Part shown: positions 56,445 to 64,000 of the stretch, piece by piece
Position numbering within the stretch: the stretch's first letter is position 1
Layout: every line of letters starts with the position of its first letter
Source: Streptomyces lienomycini
GTDB taxonomy: Bacteria; Actinomycetota; Actinomycetes; Streptomycetales; Streptomycetaceae
Length of the DNA: 64,000 nucleotides
Reading direction: 5' to 3'
Assembly (NCBI RefSeq): GCF_027947595.1
Contig: NZ_CP116257.1
Span: forward strand, 6,880,001-6,944,000
Notes under the pieces: generated by a model
What the model was told of the DNA's origin: nothing
Databases searched by the model: none
The model's input: the letters and a program-made list of their open reading frames with translations, nothing else
Made by a program: the position numbers and the translations under genes

Positions 56445-58477
56445 GCGTGGCCTCCGTCCTGGCCGTGGTCACCGTAGGGCTGGTCGTGCGGTGCTGTCGC
56501 GTCCGGCGTCCCCGGCGGTGGCTGGGACTCGAACGCCGACGGGTTGACGCCGCCCGCGCCCGGCCCCGCCTGGTGCGGGATGCGGGGTTCGTCGGGACCC
56601 GCGCCGCCCTGGGCGTCCGTGTCGGCGTGCGCCTCGCGTTCGGCGACGACCTCCTTGACGGCCTCCAGGACGCCCCGGTAGCCGGAGCAGCGGCACAGGT
56701 TGCCGCACAGGGCCTGGCGGGCCTCCAGCTCGGTGGGGGCCGGGTTGCCCTCCAGGAGGTTGTGCACGGTCATGGCCATGCCGGGCACGCAGAAGCCGCA
56801 CTGCACCGCGCCGCGTCGGGCGAGCGCGCGCTGCACGTCCGACGGCCGCCCGTCGGTGGCCAGGCCCTCGACCGTACGCACCTCGCTGCCGGCCGAGGTC
56901 ACGGCCGGGACCAGGCAGGAGGCGACGAGCCGTCCGTCGACCTGGACGTTGCAGGCGCCGCACTCGCCCTGCGAGCAGCCGTCCTTGGCGCCCGCGAGAC
57001 CGAGGCGCTCGCGCAGCACGTACAGCAGCGACTCGCCGATCCAGGCGTCGGTGACGGGCCGGTCGGTGCCGTTGACGCGCAGGACGTACGAGGCGAGGGG
57101 GTGCTCCTCGTGCGGACCGGCGGCGGACGGCTCCTGGGGGAGGGCGGGGTCGGCCGACTCCGACGTCTCCACCGACTCCACCGGCTCCGACGTCTCCGCC
57201 GACTCCGCTGTCGCCTCGGCCGTCTCCGCCGCCGCTGCCGTCTCGGGCGTGGCGTCCGGCTCGGGCGTGGCGGCGGATTCGGACACGGAGGCTGTGTCCG
57301 CCACGTCCGCCCGGGGGGCCGTCGCGTGCGGGTCGTGGCCGGTCGCGTCGGGGTCCTGGCCGGGGTGTGGTTCGGGCTGCGGCGCCGACTCCCGCGTGAC
57401 GGCCGGTGCCGAGTCCGTCACGGGCCGCTCGGCGGCCTCCGGTACGGATGCGGCCCCCGTGTCCTCCGCGGGGTCCGGCGCGGCTTCGGCGGGGCCCTCA
57501 GGGGCTTCCTCGGGGTCGCCGGGCACGTCGGTCGCGTCGGGCGCGGTCCTGCCGGCCGGTGGAGTTCCGGGGGCGGGTCCCACGGCCGGTTCGGTGTGCG
57601 GGTGTTGCCCGTACGGGCCGACTGCGGGTCCGGGGACGGGCGGCGTCTCGGCCGGCTGCCCTTCGGGCCTCGCGTCGGGCTCCACCGCCGGGTCGCCCCA
57701 GGGCTGTCCGGCCGGCTGCGTCGCCCAGGGGGCGGGGGCACCGCCGGGCAGGGTGGCGGGCGCGGCGCCGCCGCCCCACTGCTCGGCCAGCGACGAGGTC
57801 GTGAACTCGCCCGACTCGTCCGGCAGATCACCGTCGGCGACGGGGATGGACCACTGCCCGGTCACGTCCTGGCCGGGCACGGCACCCCGGGCCGCCGCGG
57901 CCTCCGCCTCCGCCTCCGCCTCGGCCTGGGAGAAGTCCCACTGCCCGGTCGCCCCGGGCCGGTAGGTGAACCGGTCGCCCTGTCCGGCGCCGGTGTCGTA
58001 GGGCGCGGCCCCGCCGTACGGGTCCTGCTGGGCGTACTCGGCGTATCCCGGGTGGGCGGCGGGCTCCGGCCCCGCGTCCGGGACGTGCCACTGGGCGCCG
58101 TCCACGGGCGCGGACGGTGCCGACGGCATCGTCCAGGAGCCGGTGGCGGCCGGGTCGGTGCCGGTGGCTGGCGCGACCGTGATCTGGGGCGGCACGTAGC
58201 CGTGTCCGGGCGCGGCGAGCGGGCTGTCGGAGGAGGCGAGGAGCGCGTCCACGCCGCCCTCGGGGAGCTTCACGAAGGCGGTGGCACCGTCGTCGTAGTC
58301 GCCCTGGGGCAGCGGGTCCCAGCGTCCGCCGCTCGGGGGCGTGCCCTCCGCGTGCCGGTCCCGGCGCTGATCGCCGTACTGGTCGTCGTACTGGTCCCCG
58401 TACCGCTCGCCGTACTGGTCCCCGTACGGGCCACCGCCCCGGTCGCCATGCCGGTCGTCGTGCTGGTCGTCGGTCAC
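56441..58477 (-). CDS. [2Fe-2S] subunit with long disordered N-terminus
   Basis: The protein has 678 residues where the family normally has 150-200. Residues 1-465 are low complexity: GDQYGERYGDQYDDQYG-type repeats, then acidic Pro/Ala/Glu stretches. The conserved domain follows: CSQGECGACNVQVDG with a further C for one cluster, and CGFCVPG and CGNLCRCSGYRG for the second. It shuttles electrons between the molybdenum and FAD subunits. GTG 58477 overlaps the FAD-subunit stop. An internal start nearer residue 460 would give a normal-sized protein. Confidence 0.85.
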   Translation of the reverse strand: MTDDQHDDRHGDRGGGPYGDQYGERYGDQYDDQYGDQRRDRHAEGTPPSGGRWDPLPQGDYDDGATAFVKLPEGGVDALLASSDSPLAAPGHGYVPPQITVAPATGTDPAATGSWTMPSAPSAPVDGAQWHVPDAGPEPAAHPGYAEYAQQDPYGGAAPYDTGAGQGDRFTYRPGATGQWDFSQAEAEAEAEAAAARGAVPGQDVTGQWSIPVADGDLPDESGEFTTSSLAEQWGGGAAPATLPGGAPAPWATQPAGQPWGDPAVEPDARPEGQPAETPPVPGPAVGPYGQHPHTEPAVGPAPGTPPAGRTAPDATDVPGDPEEAPEGPAEAAPDPAEDTGAASVPEAAERPVTDSAPAVTRESAPQPEPHPGQDPDATGHDPHATAPRADVADTASVSESAATPEPDATPETAAAAETAEATAESAETSEPVESVETSESADPALPQEPSAAGPHEEHPLASYVLRVNGTDRPVTDAWIGESLLYVLRERLGLAGAKDGCSQGECGACNVQVDGRLVASCLVPAVTSAGSEVRTVEGLATDGRPSDVQRALARRGAVQCGFCVPGMAMTVHNLLEGNPAPTELEARQALCGNLCRCSGYRGVLEAVKEVVAEREAHADTDAQGGAGPDEPRIPHQAGPGAGGVNPSAFESQPPPGTPDATAPHDQPYGDHGQDGGHA

Positions 58478-59367
58478 GACAGCGCCCTCCCCAGTGCTCG
58501 TCGGGCCAGCGCGGCGACGGTGCGCCGCAGGTGCAGTACGGCGGGCGGGAGCTGCGGTACGGAGCCGTCCTCGGCCGGGGCCGCGTCGGGGATGCAGGCC
58601 GCGGCGACGTACTCGCCGAAGCCGTGCAGCGCCTCGGGGACGATGGTGCGGCCGTTGTCCCAGTCGATGAGCGAGGCCACCCACTGCTCGGCCTCCAGGG
58701 GCCGCAGCGGCATCGGCGCGATGGCACCCACGGCACACCGCACGCCGCGCCGGGCGGGGTCGAGGACCAGCGCCACGGAGGCCGTGGCGCGGCCGGGGCC
58801 GGTGCGGCCGGTCGCCTTCAGGAAGACCTGCGGCGCGTGCAGCAGCGGCACGCGCACGTAGCCGATCAGCTCGCCCGCGCGGAGCATCTCCATGCCCGCC
58901 AGCAGGTGCGAGACCGGCATCTCCCGGCGAAGGCCGTCCGGGCCCGCGATGATGAGCGTCGCCTCCAGGGCGGCCAGCACCGGCAGCGCGTCCCCGGTCG
59001 GGGCGGCCGAGGCGATGTTGCCGCCCAGGGTGCCCGCGTTGCGGATCTGCGGCGGTCCCGCGGCGCGTGCGGCGGCGGCGAGCGCCGGGATGAGCGCGGC
59101 GAAGTCGGGGCGGCCCATGCGGGCGTGGGTGAGTCCCGCGCCGAGCAGGGCGTGCCCGTCCTGGTACTGCCAGCCGCGGATCTCGCTGATCCGGCCGAGG
59201 CCCACCAGCGCGGCGGGCCTGAGCTGCCCGGAGTTGACGGAGGCCATCAGGTCGGTGCCGCCCGCGACCGGAACGGCCGCGGGCATCGCGGCGAGCGCCG
59301 CCACGGCCTCGTCCAGTGTCGTGGGCAGCGTCACGGCCTGCGCCGCCTGCGGTGCGTGCGTGGTCAA
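58474..59367 (-). CDS. xanthine dehydrogenase-type FAD subunit
   Basis: This 297-residue CO-dehydrogenase-flavoprotein-like subunit has PVAGGTDLMASVNSGQ, then IRNAGTLGGNIASAAPTGDALPVLAAL, the FAD-binding loops. It accepts electrons from the Fe-S subunit and passes them to NAD. A TTG start at 59367 is proposed because GGAAGGGG lies eight bases upstream and the protein then begins near the usual VTLPTTLDEAVAAL; the ATG at 59532 would add 55 Arg-rich residues. It is the first gene of the operon. Confidence 0.85.
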   Translation of the reverse strand: MTTHAPQAAQAVTLPTTLDEAVAALAAMPAAVPVAGGTDLMASVNSGQLRPAALVGLGRISEIRGWQYQDGHALLGAGLTHARMGRPDFAALIPALAAAARAAGPPQIRNAGTLGGNIASAAPTGDALPVLAALEATLIIAGPDGLRREMPVSHLLAGMEMLRAGELIGYVRVPLLHAPQVFLKATGRTGPGRATASVALVLDPARRGVRCAVGAIAPMPLRPLEAEQWVASLIDWDNGRTIVPEALHGFGEYVAAACIPDAAPAEDGSVPQLPPAVLHLRRTVAALARRALGRALS

Positions 59368-59649
59368 ACCGACTGCCCCTTCCCGCTGTCCCACCTGGTC
59401 CCGCCCATGTGGCCGTACGGTACGACCTGACAGGGCGGACGTGGCAACTCTGGCACATCTTCGCAGGGCCCGAACGCAGGGGTCCGCTAGGAGGCATTCG
59501 CCCGTCTCGTCCGTGAGATGGCCCGTTATCACACGAGATCTCCGACGATCGGGGCTACGCGCGATGCGCGCGAGTTGCCACTCTTCGGTGGCTTTTGGGG
59601 CGCTTTCCCTACTTGTTGCTCGATATCACTTGTTGTCGCTTGCCGCTTG

Positions 59650-61263
59650 TCACATGTTCGGCGGCGGCCCGTCCATCGGCCGGCCGAGCACACCGGGCCG
59701 CTGCTGCCAGGGCAGGGGGCCGGTGGGCGGGCGGTAGGCGACGCCCAGGGCGTCGAGTCGCGCGTAGTGGGCGGTCATCCGCCGCTCGAAGGCCGCGTAG
59801 TCCCGGTCGGCCGGGGCCGGCAGGGCGCTCCAGGCGACCTCGGCGAAGGCGGCGAGCCTCGGGAACAGCTGGTAGTCCACCCGTTCCTGGTTCTCCGTCA
59901 CCTCGGTCCACAGGTTCGCCTGGGTGCCGATCACGTGTGCGGACTCCTGCGGGGTCAGTTCCGCCGGAACCGGTTCGAACCGGTAGACGTCCTCCAGGGT
60001 GCGCACGAAGGCGATCGGCACGGGTTCGTCCTCGCCCCCGTGCTCCCGGAAGTTGAGGTACACCTGCTGCTCGGGGCACATCACCACGTCGTGCCCCGCG
60101 CGTGCGGCGGCGATCCCGCCCGCGTAACCGCGCCAGGAGGACACGGCCGCACCCTTGGCCAGTCCGCCCTCCAGGATCTCGTCCCAGCCGATGAGCCGGC
60201 GCCCGCGTCCGCCGAGCCAGGTGTCGAAGTGCTGGATGAACCAGGACTGGAGTTCGTACTCGTCGGCGAGACCGAGTTCCTCGATCCGCGCCTGCGCGGT
60301 GGCCGACTCCCGCCACTGGTCCTTGGGGCATTCGTCGCCGCCGACGTGGATGAACTCCGAGGGGAAAAGCTCCAGGAGTTCCTCGAACACGCCCTCGTAG
60401 AACCGCAGCACGGCGTCCGTGGGAGCGAGTACGTTCGGGTTGACGCCCCAGGTGTCCCAGACGGAGAGGGCGGTGGTGTCGATCACATCCGTGTTGCCGA
60501 GTTCCGGATACGCGGCGATGGCGGCCTGCGAGTGTCCGGGTACGTCGATTTCCGGGACGACGGTGATGTGCCGTTCGGCGGCGTAGGCGACGATCTCCCG
60601 GATGTCCTCCTGGGTGTAGTAACCGCCGTGGGGTTTGTCCTCCCACAGCGGCGAGGCGCGGTGCCCGAATTTCGTGCGCGACCGCCAGGAGCCGGTCTCG
60701 GTGAGCTTCGGATGGCGTTTGATCTCGACGCGCCAGCCCTGGTCGTCCGTCAGGTGGAAGTGCAGGACGTTGAGTTTGTGGGCGGCCATCAGGTCCAGGT
60801 AGCGCAGGACGCCGTCCTTCGGCATGAAGTGCCGGGAGACGTCCAGCATCAGGCCCCGCCAGTGGAAGCGCGGCGCGTCCTCGACGCGCAGCAGCGGCAG
60901 CCGCCACCGGCGGCCGGGCAGCGGGGCACGCCGGAAGGCGTCCGGGCCGAGCAGTTGGCGCAGCGTCTGGGCGCCCCAGAAGAGTCCGGCCGGGTCGGCG
61001 CCGGTGAGGTGCACGCCCTCCGGCGTGATGTCGAGGCGGTAGCCCTCGTCGGCCAGTTCACCGTCGAGGGACAGCCGGACGGCGCCGGCGCCGTTCGCTC
61101 CGGGCGCCAGCGGCAGGCCGGTGGCGGCGCCCAGCGTGGCGCGCAGCCAGCGCTCGGTGCGCCCGGTGCCGTCCTCGGCGACCAGCCCGGTGTCCGGGCC
61201 GAGGTCGAAGAAGGCGTCCGTGTGGCACGCCACGTGCTGTGGCTGGGGAAGAACGTCGGTCAC
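59650..61263 (-). CDS. GH20 beta-N-acetylhexosaminidase
   Basis: This 537-residue enzyme releases GlcNAc from chito-oligosaccharides. It has the N-terminal alpha/beta domain and the GH20 barrel with RFHWRGLMLDVSRHF, HLTDDQGWR, EIDVPGHSQAA and the catalytic pair in HVGGDECPK (about 310-318). No signal peptide is seen, so it acts inside the cell on imported oligomers. GTG 61263 lies one base after the permease stop. The product feeds GlcNAc metabolism. Confidence 0.93.
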   Translation of the reverse strand: MTDVLPQPQHVACHTDAFFDLGPDTGLVAEDGTGRTERWLRATLGAATGLPLAPGANGAGAVRLSLDGELADEGYRLDITPEGVHLTGADPAGLFWGAQTLRQLLGPDAFRRAPLPGRRWRLPLLRVEDAPRFHWRGLMLDVSRHFMPKDGVLRYLDLMAAHKLNVLHFHLTDDQGWRVEIKRHPKLTETGSWRSRTKFGHRASPLWEDKPHGGYYTQEDIREIVAYAAERHITVVPEIDVPGHSQAAIAAYPELGNTDVIDTTALSVWDTWGVNPNVLAPTDAVLRFYEGVFEELLELFPSEFIHVGGDECPKDQWRESATAQARIEELGLADEYELQSWFIQHFDTWLGGRGRRLIGWDEILEGGLAKGAAVSSWRGYAGGIAAARAGHDVVMCPEQQVYLNFREHGGEDEPVPIAFVRTLEDVYRFEPVPAELTPQESAHVIGTQANLWTEVTENQERVDYQLFPRLAAFAEVAWSALPAPADRDYAAFERRMTAHYARLDALGVAYRPPTGPLPWQQRPGVLGRPMDGPPPNM

Positions 61264-61264
61264 G

Positions 61265-62110
61265 TCAGTCCTTTACCGCTCCGCCGAGGCCGGAGACGAG
61301 TCGTCGTTGTACGAGTACGAAGAAGACCAGCACCGGAATGGTCATCACCGTGGACGCGGCCATGACGCCGCCCCAGTCGGGATCGTCCGGTTTGTAGAAG
61401 ACCAGCAGCGCCATCGGGAGCGTCGACTGGGAGGTGTCGCTGATGATGAACGACTTGGCGAACAGGAAGTCGTTCCAGGTCGAGATGAAGGAGAAGACGC
61501 TGGTGGCCACCAGCCCGGGGAAGACCAGCGGGAAGAGGATTTGCCAGAGAAATCGGGACCGGCTCGCCCCGTCGATGTAGGCGGCCTCCTCCAGGGCCTC
61601 CGGCACGGCTTTCACAAAGCCCCGCAGCATCCAGATCGCGAAGGGCAGCGAGAAGGCGATGTGGGGCAGGATCAGCGATCCCAGCGTGTTCAGCTGGCCG
61701 AAGTCCCGCATGAGGAAGAACAGCGGGATCGTGAGCGCCTCCACGGGCACCATCTGGGCCACCAGGAACATGATCAGCAGGGTGGTCCGGAATCGGAACC
61801 GGAATCGTGTCACCGCGGTCGCCGCGAGGAACGCGATCAGCGCCGACGCGATCACGACGGTACCCGCCACGAGCAGGCTGTTGAGAAAGTACCGGCCGAA
61901 TTCCTGTTGCCCGAAGACGCGCCGGAAGGAATCCAGTGTGGGCGTCAGTGTCCAGGGCCGGGGCTCGCTCGACTCGATCTCCCCGGCCGGTTTGAAGGCG
62001 CTCAGCACCATCCAGTACAGCGGGAAGGCGACGACGACGGCGATCAGCAGCGCGGACACCTCGGCCGCGAGCCGCCACGGACGGCGCACCCGCGCGCGCG
62101 GAAGATTCAC
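61265..62110 (-). CDS. sugar ABC transporter permease (MalG type)
   Basis: This 281-residue inner-membrane permease has the EAA motif EALEEAAYIDGASRSRFLWQILFPLVFPGL and six helices. It pairs with the preceding permease to carry a di- or oligosaccharide, probably chitobiose, given the hexosaminidase next in the operon. GTG 62110 makes a GTGA overlap with the first permease. No ATPase gene is in the visible operon, as is usual for MsiK-dependent Streptomyces importers. Confidence 0.92.
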   Translation of the reverse strand: MNLPRARVRRPWRLAAEVSALLIAVVVAFPLYWMVLSAFKPAGEIESSEPRPWTLTPTLDSFRRVFGQQEFGRYFLNSLLVAGTVVIASALIAFLAATAVTRFRFRFRTTLLIMFLVAQMVPVEALTIPLFFLMRDFGQLNTLGSLILPHIAFSLPFAIWMLRGFVKAVPEALEEAAYIDGASRSRFLWQILFPLVFPGLVATSVFSFISTWNDFLFAKSFIISDTSQSTLPMALLVFYKPDDPDWGGVMAASTVMTIPVLVFFVLVQRRLVSGLGGAVKD

Positions 62111-63072
62111 AGCTCCTCCCCCTGGCGGCGCAGCAGCCGCAGGTAGACCAGCGTCACGGCGAGCAGGATCAGCAGCATGACGACGCCGATCGCGGAGCCG
62201 AGGCTGTACTGCGAGGACGCGAAGGCCTTCTGGTAGGCGTAGACGTTCAGGACCATGTTCTGGCCGGCGATGCCGCCGCCGTTCGTCATGACGTAGATCT
62301 GGGTGAAGACCTTGAAGTCCCAGATGACCGACTGGATGGTGACGACCACCAGGATCGGCCGGAGCATCGGCGCGAGCACCGAGCGCCAGATCCGCCACTG
62401 GGAGGCCCCGTCGAGCGCGGCGGCCTCCAGGACCTCGGACGGCACGGCCCGGATTCCGGCGTAGACGGTCACCATGACGAACGGGAAGGAGCACCAGACC
62501 ACTTCGAGCAGGACGAGCAGGAAGGCGCTGTAGCGCCCGTACGTCCACGAGTGGTCGCCGAGGCCCAGCATGCGGTTGACGGGCCCGAAGTCGGGGTCGA
62601 ACAGCAGCAGCCAGACCGTCGACCCGGTGACCGCCGGGGTCGCCCACGCACCCAGTCCCGCCAGCATCAGCGCCAGCCGCGGCAGGGCCCGCACCCGGGT
62701 GAGCAGCACGGCGAGCGCACACCCGACGGCCAGTGTCGAGACGACACAGGCGGCGGCGAACACCACGGTGGCGAGCAGCACCCGCCAGAACTCGCCGTCC
62801 CCGAACAGCTCCGCGTAGTTCCCGAACCCCTGGAAGGTCGCCGGCTCCCCACCGGACACCTGCGCCTGCGTGTACTCCAGGAAGGAGATCAACCCAAGCT
62901 GGTAAACGGGGTAGACGAGCAACCCACCGAGGACGACAAGAGCGGGGGCGAGATATATCCAGGGGGTAGCAGAGGAGCGCCCGAAGGGGCGCGGGGAACT
63001 GCGCGAGAGACCACGACGCACCGTAACCCGCCCACGCACCGCACCCTTCGAGCTACCGGGCGCTGCACTCAT
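62107..63072 (-). CDS. sugar ABC transporter permease (MalF type)
   Basis: This 321-residue permease has EAA motif EVLEAAALDGASQWRIWRSVLAPMLRPIL. The first 35 residues are Arg/Ser-rich, and RGLSRSSPRPFGRSS is encoded by the interspersed repeat seen at 27.6 kb. The membrane part begins at WIYLAPALVVLGGLLVYP. ATG 63072 overlaps the binding-protein stop (ATGA), so the repeat-derived tail is translated as written. Confidence 0.92.
   Translation of the reverse strand: MSAAPGSSKGAVRGRVTVRRGLSRSSPRPFGRSSATPWIYLAPALVVLGGLLVYPVYQLGLISFLEYTQAQVSGGEPATFQGFGNYAELFGDGEFWRVLLATVVFAAACVVSTLAVGCALAVLLTRVRALPRLALMLAGLGAWATPAVTGSTVWLLLFDPDFGPVNRMLGLGDHSWTYGRYSAFLLVLLEVVWCSFPFVMVTVYAGIRAVPSEVLEAAALDGASQWRIWRSVLAPMLRPILVVVTIQSVIWDFKVFTQIYVMTNGGGIAGQNMVLNVYAYQKAFASSQYSLGSAIGVVMLLILLAVTLVYLRLLRRQGEEL
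62984..63004. repeat. second copy of the interspersed repeat arm, inside a CDS
   Basis: The 21-base arm is identical to 27626-27646. The following bases, CGAGAGACCACGACGCACCG, extend a wider Streptomyces-type consensus. Here it forms part of the permease N-terminal coding sequence. Confidence 0.85.
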
Positions 63073-64000
63073 CCGGCGGAGCCAAACGCGTCGTCCATCT
63101 TCTTCGCCGCGTCCCCAGCGGCCGCGCCCACGTCCTTCTTGCCGCTGACCACCTCCTGGAACATCGTCGGCAGCACCTGCGAGGAGTCGATCGTCGCCCA
63201 CGCGGGAGACGCCGGGACGAACTTCGTGCCCGCGGCGAGCGTGTCGACGAACGGCTTCACGAACGGCTCCTTCGCCGCGACCTGCTGCCGTACGTCCGCG
63301 AAGGTCGGCAGGAAGCCCATCGCGTCGAACAGGTCGCCCTGCGCCTCCTTCGACGCGAGCCGCTTCATCAGGTCGACGGCGAGGGTGCGGTGCGAGGTGC
63401 TCTTCAGGACGCCGATGTTGTTGCCGCCCGCGAAGGCGGGAGCGATGGAGCCGGGCTCGACGCCGGGCAGCGGCACGACCGCGTACTTGCCCTTCACCGA
63501 GCCGGCCTCCACGGCCTGGTGGCTGAAGTCGCCGCCGATGGCCATGGCGGCCTTGCCGGCGGCGAAGGCGGTGACGGTGTCGTTGCCGCCCATGCCGGCG
63601 CACTTGGCGGCGGGGCAGTTGTCGTCCCCGAAGAGGGAGGTGTACGCCTCGATGCCCTTGCGGGCGGCGGCGCTGTCGATGGCGGAGGCGTACGAGCCGC
63701 CCTTGCCGGTGGCGAGTTCGCCTCCGTTGGCCCAGATGAAGGGCATGGCGCCGTAGGTGTAGGCGCCGCCGACCGCGATGCCGTAGAGGTCCGGCTCGGC
63801 CTTGCGGACCTGCTGGGCGGCGGACGCCAGTTCGTCGAGCGACTTGGGGGCCTTCAGGCCCAGTTCGTCGAAGACGTCGGTGCGGTAGTAGAGGGCGCGG
63901 ACGCCGACGAAGTAGGGGGCGCCGTAGACCTTTCCGTCCACGGTGACCGACTGGCGGGCGGTGGGGTCGGCGTCCTTGGCCTCGTCCCAGGCCGCGAACT
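63069..64000 (-). CDS. sugar-binding protein of the ABC importer, 5' end outside window
   Basis: About 310 C-terminal residues of an extracellular solute-binding protein family 1 member are visible: VTVDGKVYGAPYFVGVRALYYRTDVFDELGL, IGGDFSHQAVEAGSVKGKYAVVPLPG, GNNIGVLKSTSHRTLAVDLMKRLAS and VVSGKKDVGAAAGDAAKKMD. It captures sugar outside the membrane and passes it to the two permeases. A lipoprotein signal is expected beyond the window edge. It is coupled to the first permease by an ATGA overlap. Confidence 0.92.
   Translation of the reverse strand, partial: FAAWDEAKDADPTARQSVTVDGKVYGAPYFVGVRALYYRTDVFDELGLKAPKSLDELASAAQQVRKAEPDLYGIAVGGAYTYGAMPFIWANGGELATGKGGSYASAIDSAAARKGIEAYTSLFGDDNCPAAKCAGMGGNDTVTAFAAGKAAMAIGGDFSHQAVEAGSVKGKYAVVPLPGVEPGSIAPAFAGGNNIGVLKSTSHRTLAVDLMKRLASKEAQGDLFDAMGFLPTFADVRQQVAAKEPFVKPFVDTLAAGTKFVPASPAWATIDSSQVLPTMFQEVVSGKKDVGAAAGDAAKKMDDAFGSAG

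Noticed and set aside
56252..58861. Long plus-strand frame opposite the xanthine dehydrogenase operon.
   Set aside because: No recognisable domain and a shadow composition. The complement encodes clear family motifs.
59518..61365. Long plus-strand frame opposite the hexosaminidase.
   Set aside because: Shadow of the GH20 gene; Gly/Val/Asp-rich without structure.

Overview
The window is a very GC-rich actinobacterial chromosome segment, almost certainly Streptomyces. Signs are strong G/C bias at third codon positions, frequent GTG starts, a two-gene GlcNAc PTS with DasR-type operators, an SsgA-like sporulation protein, and a cysteine leader peptide ending in RLHVDLCRLKSAIC. From memory, the gene order follows the S. 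coelicolor core chromosome around SCO2897 to SCO2946, interrupted by an accessory stretch at about 44-54 kb.

Layout. 0-6 kb: a truncated DUF1707 gene, a three-gene ABC-2 exporter and a class A penicillin-binding protein. 6-11.4 kb: a SugE/Gdx guanidine exporter behind a probable guanidine-III riboswitch, a GroES-like protein, DUF3618, Bcp peroxiredoxin, a pair of HNH proteins (the first frameshifted), an odd tRNA-Leu(UAG), RdgB, a lipoprotein and RNase PH. 11.4-14.7 kb: GlcNAc uptake genes nagF, nagE1 and nagE2 with three dre-like operators. 14.7-23.5 kb: an MBL-fold enzyme, a PemK-like protein, the Mec/CysO/CysM cysteine pathway with its leader peptide, an amino-acid permease, DUF2017, ClpS, and NAD salvage genes pncB and pncA. 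23.5-34.9 kb: a secreted M6 metalloprotease, two RDD membrane proteins (one frameshifted), SsgG, a GlcD-type oxidase, a TPR protein, and hpd divergent from an AsnC regulator. 34.9-44 kb: an OpuC-type osmolyte ABC operon, an S16-like protease, an IclR regulator, an SF2 helicase and an MFS exporter.

44-54 kb is accessory. Seven compact genes (WbqC, YdcF, XRE-TPR; recombinase-like, HATPase, SAHH-like, NUDIX) end at a tRNA-Cys. A 3.5-kb segment follows, carrying a DUF262/DUF1524 nuclease and a divergent Mrr-like nuclease. It is closed by a decayed tRNA-Cys copy, which looks like an integration scar. A SUKH-4 gene on the far side runs into that scar.

54-64 kb returns to metabolism: a three-subunit xanthine-dehydrogenase-type operon whose iron-sulfur subunit has a long disordered N-terminus, then a sugar ABC operon ending in a GH20 hexosaminidase. 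Hexosaminidase, sugar importer and the NagE/NagF PTS can be read together as chito-oligosaccharide and GlcNAc utilisation under DasR.

All family names come from reading the protein sequences. No database search was run.
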